Shown: positions 9,085 through 18,655, counted from the first letter of the stretch. The stretch is DNA of 64,000 nt from Pseudorhodoplanes sp. (GCA_032027085.1 JAVSMS010000001.1:2811126-2875125), one strand, 5' to 3'. Numbers and translations: made by a program. Notes: generated by a model from the sequence alone, not told the origin.

Positions 9085-9154
9085 GAAAAATTGACTCCTG
9101 TGATCACCCCTTGTCACCATGCGTCCAACGCCAATGAGCGTCGGGGTGAGTGAC

Positions 9155-10930
9155 ATGGCCAGGATGAGAGCGATCGATGCGGCGGTGCGAGTGCTGGAAA
9201 GGGAGGGCGTGACCCAGGCCTTCGGAGTGCCGGGCGCAGCGATCAATCCCCTCTACTCGGCGCTGAAGGCGCGCGGCTCGATCGCGCATATTCTGGCGCG
9301 GCATGTCGAGGGCGCCTCGCACATGGCCGAGGGCTACACCCGCGCCAAGGCCGGCAATATCGGCGTCTGCATTGGCACATCCGGGCCAGCCGGCACCGAC
9401 ATGATCACCGGTCTCTATTCCGCGCAGGCCGATTCCATCCCAATCCTCTGCATCACCGGCCAGGCGCCGCGCGCGCGCCTCTACAAGGAAGACTTCCAAG
9501 CGGTCGATATCGAGTCGATCGCAAAGCCTGTCACCAAATGGTCGGTGACCGTGCGCGAGCCGGCGCTCGTTCCGAGAGTCTTCCAACAGGCCTTCCACAT
9601 CATGCGGTCCGGCCGGCCCGGGCCGGTGCTGATCGATCTGCCGCTCGACGTGCAGCTTGCGGAGATCGAATTCGACGACGAGACCTACGAGCCGCTGCCG
9701 GTCTACAAGCCCGCCGCGTCGCGCCGCCAGATCGAGAAGGCGATGGAAATGCTGAATGAAGCGGACCGGCCGCTGATTGTCGCCGGCGGCGGCATCATCA
9801 ATGCGGATGCATCCGATCTTCTGGTGGCGTTCGCCGAAGCGACTGGCATTCCCGTGGTCCCGACGCTGATGGGATGGGGCGCCATTCCTGACGAGCACCC
9901 GCTGATGGCCGGCATGGTCGGGCTGCAGACCAGCCACCGTTACGGCAACGCCACGCTGCTCGCGTCGGACTTCGTGCTCGGCATCGGCAATCGCTGGGCC
10001 AACCGCCATACCGGTTCGATCGAGGTCTACACCAAAGGCCGCAAGTTCGTGCATGTCGATATCGAGCCGACGCAGATCGGTCGCGTCTTCATGCCGGATT
10101 ATGGAATCGTCTCCGATGCAGGGGCCGCGCTCGCGCTTTTCGTCGATGTCGCCGAAGAATGGGCGCGGGAAGGGCGTTTGCGCAGCCGCCGCGCCTGGGC
10201 GGGCGAATGTCTGCGGCGCAAGGAGACCATGCTGCGCAAGACGCATTTCGATCAGGTGCCGCTGAAGCCGCAGCGTGTCTATGAGGAGATGAACAAGGCC
10301 TTCGGCGACAACGTCTGCTACGTGACTACGATCGGCCTGTCGCAGATCGCCGGCGCGCAATTCCTCAAAGTCGGCCAGCCGCGTAACTGGATCAATTGCG
10401 GTCAGGCAGGGCCGCTCGGCTGGACGTTGCCGGCGGCGCTCGGCGTGCGCGCGGCGCGGCCGGATTGCGAGATCGTCGCATTGTCTGGCGACTACGATTT
10501 CCAGTTCCTGATCGAGGAGCTTGCGGTCGGCGCCCAGTTCAAGCTGCCCTATATCCATGTTGTCGTGAACAATTCCTATCTCGGCCTGATCCGGCAGGCG
10601 CAGCGCAATTTCAACATCGACTATCAGGTGGATCTCGCCTTCGAGAACATCAACGTGCCGGACCTGAACGGTTATGGCGTCGATCATGTGGCGGTGGCGG
10701 AAGGACTCGGCTGCAAGGCGATCCGCGTGCGCAGCCCGAATGAATTCCAGCATGCCTTCAGTCAGGCGCGCGACTGGACGCTGGAGCATCGCGTGCCGGT
10801 GGTGGTCGAGGTCATTCTTGAGCGGGTCACCAACATCGCGATGGGGACCGAGATCGACAACATTGTCGAGTTCGAGGAGGTGCTCGATCTGGAGGTTGCC
10901 AAGGCGCGGCAACTGGAGCCAGCGGAGTGA
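9155..10930 (+). CDS. gcl: Glyoxylate carboligase
   Basis: Thiamine-diphosphate and FAD dependent enzyme that condenses two glyoxylate molecules to tartronate semialdehyde plus CO2. It looks near-collinear with E. coli Gcl from [10 protein letters not shown] to the end. Val51 (in [10 protein letters not shown]) replaces the Glu found in almost all other ThDP enzymes, the known peculiarity of Gcl. The cofactor motif is [12 protein letters not shown]...NNSYLG near residues 447-480. Start at 9155 matches the family; the frame extends upstream to 9119 without support. The GGTGAG at 9145-9150 could be its RBS. It is followed by hyi and glxR, giving the full glycerate route. Confidence 0.96.
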   Translation: MARMRAIDAAVRVLEREGVTQAFGVPGAAINPLYSALKARGSIAHILARHVEGASHMAEGYTRAKAGNIGVCIGTSGPAGTDMITGLYSAQADSIPILCITGQAPRARLYKEDFQAVDIESIAKPVTKWSVTVREPALVPRVFQQAFHIMRSGRPGPVLIDLPLDVQLAEIEFDDETYEPLPVYKPAASRRQIEKAMEMLNEADRPLIVAGGGIINADASDLLVAFAEATGIPVVPTLMGWGAIPDEHPLMAGMVGLQTSHRYGNATLLASDFVLGIGNRWANRHTGSIEVYTKGRKFVHVDIEPTQIGRVFMPDYGIVSDAGAALALFVDVAEEWAREGRLRSRRAWAGECLRRKETMLRKTHFDQVPLKPQRVYEEMNKAFGDNVCYVTTIGLSQIAGAQFLKVGQPRNWINCGQAGPLGWTLPAALGVRAARPDCEIVALSGDYDFQFLIEELAVGAQFKLPYIHVVVNNSYLGLIRQAQRNFNIDYQVDLAFENINVPDLNGYGVDHVAVAEGLGCKAIRVRSPNEFQHAFSQARDWTLEHRVPVVVEVILERVTNIAMGTEIDNIVEFEEVLDLEVAKARQLEPAE

Positions 10931-10964
10931 AGCATGAACCTGCCATCCCCGTCGTCCCCGCGCT

Positions 10965-11033
10965 CGATCTCGGGTCTACCCGAGATCGGATTGTCCCTGA
11001 TCACAAGTCGCTACAGGCGACTTGTGATCAGGG
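10965..11033. repeat. Two adjacent palindromes, interspersed repeat
   Basis: First hairpin: CGATCTCGGG (10965-10974) and its exact complement (10979-10988) with a 4-nt loop. Second: a perfect 17-bp stem (10995-11011 with 11017-11033) around TACAG, core TGATCACAAGTCGC. The gap between gcl and hyi is 214 bp and has no gene. The first hairpin recurs with a different loop at 18631-18651, which marks it as a dispersed element that may also act in mRNA processing. Confidence 0.75.
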
Positions 11034-11144
11034 GCCCATGAACACCTCGATGGCCATGTGCCTATGGGTTCCCGCTTTTCGCGGGGACGACTGCGGATCA
11101 TCGTAACGAGATCTCATCACACCGGACTTTCAGGAACACACGCC

Positions 11145-11957
11145 ATGCCGAAATTCGCCGCCAATCTGACCATGATGTTCAACGAGGTGAATTTCCTCGA
11201 CCGCTTCGAGGCCGCAGCCAAGGCCGGGTTCACCGGCGTCGAATATCTGTTTCCTTATGACTTTGCTGCGAAAGACATTCTGCTGCGGCTCAAGACCTAC
11301 GGGTTGAGTCAAATCCTGCACAATCTGCCGGCCGGCAACTGGGCGAGGGGCGAGCGCGGCATTGCGATCTTTCCGGAGCGCGTGTCTGAATTCCGCGACG
11401 GCGTTGGGCGCGCCATCGACTATGCCGGCACGCTCGGCTGCCGCCAGCTGAATTGCCTCGTCGGCATCGCGCCGCAGGGCGCCAATCGCAAATTGCTGCA
11501 GGCGACGCTGATCGCCAATCTGTCTTACGCTGCAAGTGCGCTGAAGGCGGCCGGCATCAAGCTGCTGATCGAGCCGATCAATACGCGCGACATTCCCGGC
11601 TTCTATCTCAACCGCACTGCCGATGCCGCCGCGATCATTGACGAGATCGGCTCCGACAACATCTTCATTCAGTACGACATCTATCATATGCAGATCATGG
11701 AGGGCGATCTCGCGCGCACCATCGAGACGCATCTGCCGCGTATTGCGCATGTCCAGCTCGCTGACAATCCGGGGCGCAACGAGCCCGGCACCGGCGAAAT
11801 CAACTACGACTTCCTGTTCCGGCACCTGGACAAGCTCGGCTACCAGGGCTGGATCGGCTGCGAATACAAGCCGTCGGCGACGACGATCGGCGGGCTCGGC
11901 TGGTTCGCGCCCTTTTTGTCGCGCACCGCACCTTTGCGCACGGCGCGCAGCGCCTGA
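11145..11957 (+). CDS. hyi: Hydroxypyruvate isomerase
   Basis: A TIM-barrel enzyme of the xylose-isomerase-like family that interconverts hydroxypyruvate and tartronate semialdehyde. It begins MPKFAANLTMMFNE, as Hyi proteins do. It has KLLIEPINTRDIPGF with the metal-binding Glu near residue 143, and HVQLADNPGRNEPGTGEINY near residue 205 with the second active-site block. Length 270 aa (E. coli 258). The frame upstream of 11145 runs through a repeat and is not coding. It lies between gcl and glxR. Confidence 0.92.
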   Translation: MPKFAANLTMMFNEVNFLDRFEAAAKAGFTGVEYLFPYDFAAKDILLRLKTYGLSQILHNLPAGNWARGERGIAIFPERVSEFRDGVGRAIDYAGTLGCRQLNCLVGIAPQGANRKLLQATLIANLSYAASALKAAGIKLLIEPINTRDIPGFYLNRTADAAAIIDEIGSDNIFIQYDIYHMQIMEGDLARTIETHLPRIAHVQLADNPGRNEPGTGEINYDFLFRHLDKLGYQGWIGCEYKPSATTIGGLGWFAPFLSRTAPLRTARSA

Positions 11958-11982
11958 TTCAAACGAGCAACGGGGGAACAAC

Positions 11983-12888
11983 ATGACGACCATCGGATTC
12001 ATTGGGCTCGGCATCATGGGGGCGCCGATGGCGGGCCATCTGCTCGCTGCAGGACACCGCCTGATCACCTCCACGATGTTCGAGCCGGCGCCGAAGGCGC
12101 TGGTGGAGAAGGGGCTGGTCTGCGCGCCGACGCCGCGCGCGGTCGCGGCGCAGGCCGATGTCGTCATCCTCATGCTGCCGGATACGCCGCAGGTCGCGGA
12201 CGTTCTTTTCAACGTGAATGGTGTGTCCTCCGGCCTCAATCCCGGAAAGATTGTCGTCGATATGAGCTCGATCTCGCCCATCGAGACGAAGGTCTTTGCC
12301 CAGCGCATTTCCGAGCAGGGCTGCGATTATCTGGACGCGCCGGTATCCGGCGGCGAAGTCGGCGCGAAAGCCGGAAGCCTTACCATCATGGTCGGCGGCT
12401 CCCCGAAGGCCTTCGACAAGGTGAAGCCGCTGTTCGAGCTGATGGGCAAGAACATCACACTGGTCGGCGAGGCCGGGGCCGGCCAGGTCACGAAGGTTGC
12501 CAACCAGATCATCGTCGCGCTGACCATCGAGGCGGTCGGCGAAGCCCTGCTATTTTCCTCCAAGGCGGGTGTCGATCCCGCGAAAGTGCGGCAGGCGCTG
12601 ATGGGCGGCTTCGCCTCCTCGCGCATCCTGGAGGTGCATGGCGAGCGGATGATCAAGCGCACCTTCGCGCCGGGCTTCCGCATTGCCTTGCACCAGAAGG
12701 ACCTCAAGCTGGCGCTGGAGGGCGCCCGGGCGCTCGGCATCTCGCTGCCCAACACCGCGACCGCCCAGGAACTCTTCAACGCTTGCGCCGCACATGGCGG
12801 GGCGGATTGGGATCACTCGGCTTTGGTCAAGGCGCTGGAGATGCTCGCCGGCTACGAGATGGCGGTGAAGGCGGCAGAAGCCGCGTAA
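11983..12888 (+). CDS. glxR: 2-hydroxy-3-oxopropionate (tartronate semialdehyde) reductase
   Basis: Reduces tartronate semialdehyde to D-glycerate with NAD(P)H, completing the glyoxylate-to-glycerate pathway. It has an N-terminal Rossmann motif GFIGLGIMGAPMAGHLL, the beta-hydroxyacid dehydrogenase signature DAPVSGGEVGAKAGSLTIM near residue 120 and the catalytic Lys in GAGQVTKVANQI near residue 170. Length 301 aa is typical of GlxR/GarR. A GGGGGAA Shine-Dalgarno-like stretch ends about 6 bp before the ATG. It starts 25 bp after hyi in the same operon. Confidence 0.92.
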   Translation: MTTIGFIGLGIMGAPMAGHLLAAGHRLITSTMFEPAPKALVEKGLVCAPTPRAVAAQADVVILMLPDTPQVADVLFNVNGVSSGLNPGKIVVDMSSISPIETKVFAQRISEQGCDYLDAPVSGGEVGAKAGSLTIMVGGSPKAFDKVKPLFELMGKNITLVGEAGAGQVTKVANQIIVALTIEAVGEALLFSSKAGVDPAKVRQALMGGFASSRILEVHGERMIKRTFAPGFRIALHQKDLKLALEGARALGISLPNTATAQELFNACAAHGGADWDHSALVKALEMLAGYEMAVKAAEAA

Positions 12889-12912
12889 GGGGGAATGGTC
12901 GGAGGACGCGTG

Positions 12913-13989
12913 ATGAGAATTTGCATCTATGGAGCCGGTGCCATCGGCGGGTATCTGGCGGTGCTGCTGAAGCAGGGCGGCGCCGATGTCTCGCTGGTCG
13001 CGCGCGGCGCGCACCTCGACGCGATCAAGGCCAATGGTCTCACGCTTCTCATCGGCGACGACGAGAAGAGAGAGCGAATGCCGGCGACCAGCGATCCGCG
13101 CGACCTCGGCCGGCAGGACTATGTCATCGTCGCACTCAAGGCGCACCAGGCTTGGGAAGCCGCCGAGCAATTGCAGCCCTTGCTCGGTGCCGACACCGCG
13201 GTGGTCACCGCGCAGAACGGCGTGCCCTGGTGGTACTTTTATGGGCTCGACGATGTCTATTCGCATCTGCGGCTGCAGAGCGTCGATCCCGGCAACAGGC
13301 AATGGAATGCGATCGGGCCTGAGCGTGTCATTGGCTGCACGGTCTATCCCGCGACGGAAATTTCTGCGCCGGGTGTGATCAGGCACATCTATGGCAACCA
13401 GTTCGGACTGGGTGAGCCCAACCGCCAATCCAGCGCACGCCTGAGCCGGCTTGCGGACGCATACGCCGCTGGCGGCCTGAAACCGCGCATCTATGACGAT
13501 ATCCGCGACGATATCTGGCTCAAGCTCTGGGGCAACCTCTGCTTCAATCCGATCTCGGCGCTGACGCATGCGACGCTCGACGTGATCGCGACCGATCCCG
13601 GCACGCGGGCGCTGTCGCGCAACATGATGCTGGAGGCGCGGGAGATAGCCAGCCATTTCGGCGCGCATTTCCGGGTCGATGTCGATCGCCGTATTGATGG
13701 TGCTGCGAAGGTCGGCGCACACCGAACTTCGATGCTGCAGGATCTCGACAAGAAGCGTCCGCTTGAAATCGACGCGCTGCTGAAGGCCGTCCAGGAGATG
13801 GGACGTATGGCGCGCATCGAAACGCCGTTCATCGACAGTGTGCTGGCTCTGGTCCAGCAAATGGGGCGCGCGAACGGTGTCTATCCCACCTTTCCGGAAC
13901 GGCCTGCTGCCGGGACTCCCGATACTGTCAGTGCGACTGAGACCCAGACGCGCGCGGCATCAAATTCCTCCCTGATGCCCGCACTTTGA
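12913..13989 (+). CDS. Ketopantoate reductase family oxidoreductase (PanE/ApbA-like)
   Basis: NADPH-dependent 2-oxoacid reductase of the PanE/ApbA family. Visible are GAGAIGGYLAVLL at the N-terminus, VIVALKAHQAWEAAEQL near 74, TAQNGVPWWYFYG near 99 and the C-terminal helical domain with KLWGNLCFNPISALTHATL near 200. At 358 aa it is longer than E. coli PanE (303). Pantothenate synthesis is unlikely here, because it follows glxR by 24 bp and no pan genes are near. A 2-hydroxyacid step tied to glyoxylate use is more plausible (inference). RBS GGAGG at 12901-12905. The last 30 residues look unstructured. Confidence 0.8.
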   Translation: MRICIYGAGAIGGYLAVLLKQGGADVSLVARGAHLDAIKANGLTLLIGDDEKRERMPATSDPRDLGRQDYVIVALKAHQAWEAAEQLQPLLGADTAVVTAQNGVPWWYFYGLDDVYSHLRLQSVDPGNRQWNAIGPERVIGCTVYPATEISAPGVIRHIYGNQFGLGEPNRQSSARLSRLADAYAAGGLKPRIYDDIRDDIWLKLWGNLCFNPISALTHATLDVIATDPGTRALSRNMMLEAREIASHFGAHFRVDVDRRIDGAAKVGAHRTSMLQDLDKKRPLEIDALLKAVQEMGRMARIETPFIDSVLALVQQMGRANGVYPTFPERPAAGTPDTVSATETQTRAASNSSLMPAL

Positions 13990-13997
13990 TCGATTCC

Positions 13998-14102
13998 GGC
14001 GCGCGATCAGCAAAAGTGGGAACCGGTTTTGCGTCCGATCGCGCGCCAATTCTACAGTTTGGCGCATGACCAGAGGAAGCGGAGTCGCTTCGTCTGATCA
14101 TG
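13998..14102. repeat. Composite interspersed palindromic repeat (two stem-loops)
   Basis: Stem 1: GGCGCGCGATC (13998-14008) with GATCGCGCGCC (14037-14047), enclosing AAAAGTGGGAACCGGTTTT, a core I have seen in Rhizobiales intergenic repeats. Stem 2: 17-bp arms 14065-14081 and 14086-14102 with two mismatches. It fills the gap between convergent panE-like and hutH genes and may serve as a bidirectional terminator. Confidence 0.7.
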
Positions 14103-14104
14103 TG

Positions 14105-15646
14105 CTATGCGCCGCAGATCGCCGGCAGCAGGTCCACTCCGGCGGCATTGACGATGCTGCCGGAGGTCACGAGGCCGGTTGCGCTCTGGATGTGTGGATG
14201 CAGGAACTGGTCCTCGTCCAGCACAGGCACGTGTTGCCGCAACAGCTTGATGACCGCCTGCAGCGGCGTGCTGGTCATCAACGGCTCATGGAAATGGCAA
14301 CCTTGCGCCGCCGCCATCAGCTCGATCGCGATAATTGCCGCGACATTGTCCGTCATTGGCAACAGACGCCGCGCGGCATGCGCCGCCATGGAGACGTGAT
14401 CCTCCTGATTGGCCGAAGTCGGAATTGAATCGACGCTGGCGGGCATCGCGCGCTGCTTGTTTTCTGAGACGAGCGCTGCCGCGGTCACCTGCGGAATCAT
14501 GAAGCCTGAATTCAGCCCCGGCTTCGGCGTCAGAAAGGCGGGGAGGCCGGACAGGGCGGGGTCGACCAGCATCGCGATGCGGCGCTCGGCGAGCGATCCG
14601 ATCTCGCACAGCGCGATGGCGATCATGTCGGCGGCGAAGCCGACCGGTTCGGCGTGGAAATTGCCGCCGGACAAGGCGGCCGGGCCATCGGTGAAGATCA
14701 GCGGATTGTCGGTGACGCTGTTCGATTCGATCTGCAGCGTGGTGGCGGCGTTGTGCAGCAGGTCAAGGCAGGCGCCCATCACCTGCGGCTGACAGCGTAG
14801 GCAATAGGGGTCCTGCACCCGGTCGTCGTTGACAAGATGCGAGGCGCGGATGGCGCTGCCGGAGAGCAGGGCGCGCAAGGCGGCGGCAGCCGCGATCTGT
14901 CCCGGATGCCGGCGCAGGTCGTGGATGCGCGGATCGAACGGCGTGTCGGAGCCGCGCGCGGCATCGGTCGACAATGCGCCGGTCACCAGCGCCGACCGCA
15001 GCAGGTTTTCCGCCTCGAACAGGCCGGCCAGCGCATAGGCGGTGGAGAATTGCGTGCCGTTGAGCAGCGCGAGGCCTTCCTTGGCGCCCAGCCCGACCGG
15101 TGCCAGGCCGGCCTGTGCCAGCGCTTCGGCCGCCGGCAGCCGGCCCTTTGGCCCGCTGATGAATCCGACGCCGATCAGGGCGGCGCTCAAATGCGCGAGC
15201 GGCGCGAGGTCGCCGGACGCGCCGACTGAGCCTTGGCAGGGGATGTCTGGAATGAGGTTCTTGTCGAGCAGCGCCTGCAGCAGCCGTAACGTCGCCGGCC
15301 GGATGCCGGAAGCGGCCTGGCCGAGGCTGGCGAGCTTCAGGGAGATCATCAACCGCACAATGGCAGCCGGCATCGGCGCGCCGACGCCGGCGGCGTGCGA
15401 CAGCACGATGTTGCGTTGCAGGGCGGCGAGATCGTCGGTGCCGATCCGGACCTGGGCGAGCTTGCCGAAGCCGGTATTGATGCCGTAGACGGCCGCTCCG
15501 CCCGCGATAATGGCGTCGACTGCCGAAGCATTGGCGGCGACCGCCGGAAAGCAGGCGTCATCAAGAACCGCGCCGGCGCCCCGATAAATCGCGCGCCAGC
15601 CGGCGAGCGAAACGCGGCCGGGCGTGAGAACAAGCTGTTGTGCCAT
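14105..15646 (-). CDS. hutH: Histidine ammonia-lyase
   Basis: Deaminates histidine to urocanate, the first step of histidine breakdown. The MIO-forming triad Ala143-Ser144-Gly145 lies in [15 protein letters not shown], matching the known HutH numbering. [11 protein letters not shown] near residue 53 and NQEDHVSM near 409 are the other conserved blocks. Length 513 aa is standard. Met at 15646 ([10 protein letters not shown]) fits the family better than 15673. Transcribed leftward, diverging from the ABC importer and separated from the other hut genes by that importer. Confidence 0.95.
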   Translation of the reverse strand: MAQQLVLTPGRVSLAGWRAIYRGAGAVLDDACFPAVAANASAVDAIIAGGAAVYGINTGFGKLAQVRIGTDDLAALQRNIVLSHAAGVGAPMPAAIVRLMISLKLASLGQAASGIRPATLRLLQALLDKNLIPDIPCQGSVGASGDLAPLAHLSAALIGVGFISGPKGRLPAAEALAQAGLAPVGLGAKEGLALLNGTQFSTAYALAGLFEAENLLRSALVTGALSTDAARGSDTPFDPRIHDLRRHPGQIAAAAALRALLSGSAIRASHLVNDDRVQDPYCLRCQPQVMGACLDLLHNAATTLQIESNSVTDNPLIFTDGPAALSGGNFHAEPVGFAADMIAIALCEIGSLAERRIAMLVDPALSGLPAFLTPKPGLNSGFMIPQVTAAALVSENKQRAMPASVDSIPTSANQEDHVSMAAHAARRLLPMTDNVAAIIAIELMAAAQGCHFHEPLMTSTPLQAVIKLLRQHVPVLDEDQFLHPHIQSATGLVTSGSIVNAAGVDLLPAICGA

Positions 15647-15771
15647 GTCGCACAGTCTGGTGCGCGCGGACATGGAAATCCAGCGTCGTATGGCCAGATT
15701 GACCTTGGGCTTTCGCCCATGCTTGCATGAGACAAAGCCGGCATCCCGGCAGTGACTTTCTGGAGGGGATC

Positions 15772-16731
15772 ATGAGAATACGCGTTATCGCTGCGGCGGC
15801 AGCAGTGGCACTTGCGGCGGCACCGGCATTTGTGGCGGGACCGGCACAGGCGCAGACCAAGGTTGCCATCGCCATTTCCGGCTGGACCGGTTTTGCGCCG
15901 CTGACGCTCGCCAAGGAAGCCGGCATTTTCGCCAAGAACGGCCTTGACGTCACGATCAAGAAGATCCCGCAGGCCAGCCGGCATCTCGCTATCGCATCCG
16001 GCGACGTACAATGCGCTGCCACCACGGTTGAAACCTGGATCGTCTGGAATGCCAACGGCGTCGCCACAACGCAATTGTTCCAGCTTGACAAGTCCTACGG
16101 CGCCGACGGCATGGTGGTGCGCAACAACGTCAATTCGATCAAGGATGTGAAGGGCAAGACCGTCGCGGCCTCGGCGCCCGGCACCGCGCCCTATTTCACG
16201 CTCGCTTGGTTCCTCAAGAAGAACGGCCTGAGCGTGAAGGATGTCACCGTGGTCAACATGGAGCCGGGGCCGGCGGCGCAGGCCTTCATCGCCGGGCAGA
16301 ACGACGCCGCCATGACCTACGAGCCGTATCTGTCGGCGGTGCGCGCCAAACCGGAAGCGGGCAAAATCATCGCCACCACGCTCGATTATCCGATGATCAT
16401 GGATACGTTCGGCTGCACGCCGAAATTCATCGCCGATAACGAAGCGGCGGTGAAGGCGCTGACCAAGAGCTATTTCGAGGCCGTGGACATGATCGCCAAG
16501 GATCAGAAGAAGGCCTACGAGATCATGGGCGCCGACGTGAAGCAGTCGGGCGAGCAGTTCGGTAATTCCGCCAAATATTTGCGCTGGCAGGATCAGGCCG
16601 CGAATAAGAAATTCTTCGCGGGCGAACATGCGCAGTTCTCGAAGGAGGCTGCCGATCTGTTGCTGGAAATCGGCGTGATCAAGAAGATTCCGGATCTCTC
16701 CAAGCTCGCAGATCCGCGGTTCGTTCAATAA
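15772..16731 (+). CDS. ABC importer substrate-binding protein, NMT1/taurine type
   Basis: Periplasmic binding protein of the SsuA/TauA/ThiY (NMT1) group. It has a signal peptide with AQA|QTK cleavage near residue 28, then the group's opening VAIAISGWTGFAPLTLAKEAGIF. YEPYLSAV near residue 182 and a C-terminal helical region complete the fold. RBS GGAGGGG at 15762-15768. It is followed by a matching permease and ATPase and lies between hutH and hutF, so uptake of histidine, urocanate or a related imidazole is likely (inference from position). Classical histidine importers are of other ABC classes. Confidence 0.85.
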   Translation: MRIRVIAAAAAVALAAAPAFVAGPAQAQTKVAIAISGWTGFAPLTLAKEAGIFAKNGLDVTIKKIPQASRHLAIASGDVQCAATTVETWIVWNANGVATTQLFQLDKSYGADGMVVRNNVNSIKDVKGKTVAASAPGTAPYFTLAWFLKKNGLSVKDVTVVNMEPGPAAQAFIAGQNDAAMTYEPYLSAVRAKPEAGKIIATTLDYPMIMDTFGCTPKFIADNEAAVKALTKSYFEAVDMIAKDQKKAYEIMGADVKQSGEQFGNSAKYLRWQDQAANKKFFAGEHAQFSKEAADLLLEIGVIKKIPDLSKLADPRFVQ

Positions 16732-16754
16732 GCGCCTTGCACGCTACGCTTCAT

Positions 16755-16841
16755 GTCATGGCCGGGCTTGTCCCGGCCATCCACGTCTTGAATGAGGATC
16801 GACACTAAGACGTGGATGCCCGCGACAAGCGCGGGCATGAC
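16755..16841. repeat. Long inverted repeat between ABC genes
   Basis: Two 35-nt arms (16755-16789 and 16807-16841) pair imperfectly around a 17-nt centre; the shared core is CCACGTCTT / AAGACGTGG plus GTCATG / CATGAC ends. It sits in the 137-bp gap between the binding-protein and permease genes and probably forms a stabilising or attenuating mRNA hairpin. Confidence 0.7.
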
Positions 16842-16868
16842 GTCGGAGAGGCATGTTTTCTTAGAACG

Positions 16869-17642
16869 ATGCGCCCGCTTGCCCCCATTTCCAATCCGCT
16901 GCGCATCGCGCTCGGCATTTCTTTTTTTGTGCTGTTCTTCGCCGGCTGGGCCTTTGCCACCTTCGGCGGCTTCGTGTCGGCGACCTTTCTGGCCAATCCG
17001 GTGACGATGCTGGAAGACGGCTGGCTGCTGCTCACCCGGCACAATTTTTCGTTCGATATCGGCGTCACCGTGTGGCGCGTGGTCGGCGGCTTTATACTCG
17101 CCGCGCTTGTGGCCGTGCCGCTTGGCATTTTGATGGGCGCCTACAAGCCGATCGAGGCCTTCCTTGAGCCTTTCGTCTCGTTCGCACGCTATCTGCCGGC
17201 ATCGGCTTTCATTCCGCTGCTGATCCTGTGGGCCGGCATCGGCGAATTGCAGAAGCTGCTGGTGATCTTCATCGGCTCGGTGTTTCAGATCATCCTGATG
17301 GTGGCGGTGACGGTGAGCTCGGTGCGCCGTGATCTTGTCGAGGCCGCGCTCACGCTCGGCGCCAAGGACCAGGGCATTTTGGGGCGCGTGCTCATTCCGT
17401 CCTCTGCGCCCGACATCGCCGAGATATTGCGGCTTGTGCTCGGCTGGGCGTGGACCTACGTGATCGTCGCCGAACTGATCGGCTCGTCCTCCGGCATCGG
17501 CCACATGATCATCGACAGCCAGGCGTTGCTTGCGACCGGCCAGATGATTTTTGGCATTATCGTGATCGGCGTCATCGGACTGATTTCCGACTATCTGTTC
17601 AAGGCCGCGAACAGGCGGATGTTCCCCTGGAGCCTGGCATGA
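16869..17642 (+). CDS. ABC importer permease, SsuC/TauC type
   Basis: Inner-membrane permease of 257 aa with about six hydrophobic helices and the EAA loop that contacts the ATPase (LVEAALTLGAKDQGILGRVLIPSSAPDI, near residues 158-185). Belongs to the BPD_transp_1 family, SsuC/TauC subgroup. The frame extends upstream to 16812, but that part translates the inverted repeat, so the ATG at 16869 is chosen. Partner of the flanking binding protein and ATPase. Confidence 0.87.
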   Translation: MRPLAPISNPLRIALGISFFVLFFAGWAFATFGGFVSATFLANPVTMLEDGWLLLTRHNFSFDIGVTVWRVVGGFILAALVAVPLGILMGAYKPIEAFLEPFVSFARYLPASAFIPLLILWAGIGELQKLLVIFIGSVFQIILMVAVTVSSVRRDLVEAALTLGAKDQGILGRVLIPSSAPDIAEILRLVLGWAWTYVIVAELIGSSSGIGHMIIDSQALLATGQMIFGIIVIGVIGLISDYLFKAANRRMFPWSLA

Positions 17643-17664
17643 CGGCGCAAATCGTTTTCGTCAT

Positions 17665-17694
17665 CCCGGCCTTTTGTGGAGCAAAAGCGCCGGG
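17665..17694. repeat. Palindrome between permease and ATPase genes
   Basis: CCCGGCCTTTTG (17665-17676) pairs imperfectly with CAAAAGCGCCGGG (17682-17694). The 133-bp gap has no gene. It belongs to the same general class of GC-rich dispersed hairpins seen elsewhere here. Confidence 0.55.
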
Positions 17695-17775
17695 ATCGCG
17701 CGCCGCATGTCGTGGTTCACGGACCCGTGTCGCGCTTGCGTGCGCTCCGGACGACAGACAAGAAACGGCCGGCGC

Positions 17776-18558
17776 ATGAGCAAGCTTCTGATCGACAATG
17801 TCTCGCGCATATTCCCCGCGATGCGGGGCGGAACGCCGACGAGGGCGCTGCAGCCGATCAACATGACCATTGGCGAGAATGCTTTCGTCACCATTCTCGG
17901 ACCCTCCGGCTGCGGAAAATCGACCTTGCTGCGGATGGTGGCCGGTCTCGATACCCCGACCGCCGGCCAGATTCTGCTCGACGGCATGCCGGTGACACGG
18001 CCCGGCGCCGAACGCGGCATGGTGTTCCAGTCCTACACGCTGTTTCCCTGGCTGACGATCGCGGAGAATGTCGCCTTCGGCCTGCGCGAAAAGGGAATGC
18101 CGCAGCGCGAGCGGTCCGAGATCGTGAAGCAATGGCTTGAGCGCGTCGGGCTGACCAGCTTCGCCAACCACTATCCCAAGCAGTTGTCCGGCGGAATGCA
18201 GCAGCGTACGGCGATTGCGCGCGCGCTCGCCAATGATCCGGCGATCCTTCTGCTCGACGAGCCGTTCGGCGCGCTCGACAACCAGACCCGCGCCTTGATG
18301 CAGGAATTGCTGCTCGGCATCTGGGAGCGCGAGCGCAAGACCGTCCTCTTCGTCACCCACGACATCGAGGAGGCGATCTTTCTCGCCTCGCGCGTTGTGG
18401 TGATGTCGGCGCGGCCGGGCCGCATCAAGGCCGACATTCCGATCGATCTCGGCTACCCGCGGCATTACACAGTCAAGACCAGTCCGGAATTTTCCGCCAT
18501 CAAGGCGCGGCTGACCGAGGAGATCCGCGCCGAAGCAGTGCTGGCGGCGGGAGTGTAG
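17776..18558 (+). CDS. ABC importer ATP-binding protein, SsuB/TauB type
   Basis: Energises the hut-linked importer. Walker A GPSGCGKST near residue 42, Q-loop FQSYTLFPW near 84, signature LSGGMQQR near 137, Walker B ILLLDEPFGALD near 158 and the switch His in FVTHDIEEA near 193 are all intact. Length 260 aa. ATG at 17776 is chosen because the upstream frame is an interspersed repeat. Last gene of the three-gene transporter, convergent with hutF. Confidence 0.88.
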   Translation: MSKLLIDNVSRIFPAMRGGTPTRALQPINMTIGENAFVTILGPSGCGKSTLLRMVAGLDTPTAGQILLDGMPVTRPGAERGMVFQSYTLFPWLTIAENVAFGLREKGMPQRERSEIVKQWLERVGLTSFANHYPKQLSGGMQQRTAIARALANDPAILLLDEPFGALDNQTRALMQELLLGIWERERKTVLFVTHDIEEAIFLASRVVVMSARPGRIKADIPIDLGYPRHYTVKTSPEFSAIKARLTEEIRAEAVLAAGV

Positions 18559-18560
18559 AT

Positions 18561-18655
18561 CCATCCTGAGGCGGCGGCCGCAGGCCGCCCTAGAAGGATG
18601 ACGGGCAACGACTCCCGGGCCGTCGCCGCAGATCTCGGGTAATCCGAGATCGGAC
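18561..18655. repeat. Interspersed palindromic repeats between convergent genes
   Basis: CATCCT (18562-18567) and AGGATG (18595-18600) bracket an inner GCGGC/GCCGC stem. GATCTCGG (18631-18638) and CCGAGATC (18644-18651) form a second hairpin that copies the one at 10965-10988. They occupy the 143-bp gap between the importer ATPase gene and hutF and could terminate both. Confidence 0.65.

Noticed and set aside
9104-10912. 602-codon minus-strand frame opposite gcl
   Set aside because: It is the complement of a gene matching E. coli Gcl almost collinearly; long antisense frames are expected in GC-rich DNA and this one shows no family motif.
10995-11033. 17-bp perfect hairpin considered as a CRISPR-like or attachment site
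   Set aside because: No array spacing and no integrase nearby; it sits among dispersed palindromes at gene junctions.
16812-16868. N-terminal extension of the ABC permease
   Set aside because: These codons are the right arm of an interspersed repeat, so the ATG at 16869 is preferred.
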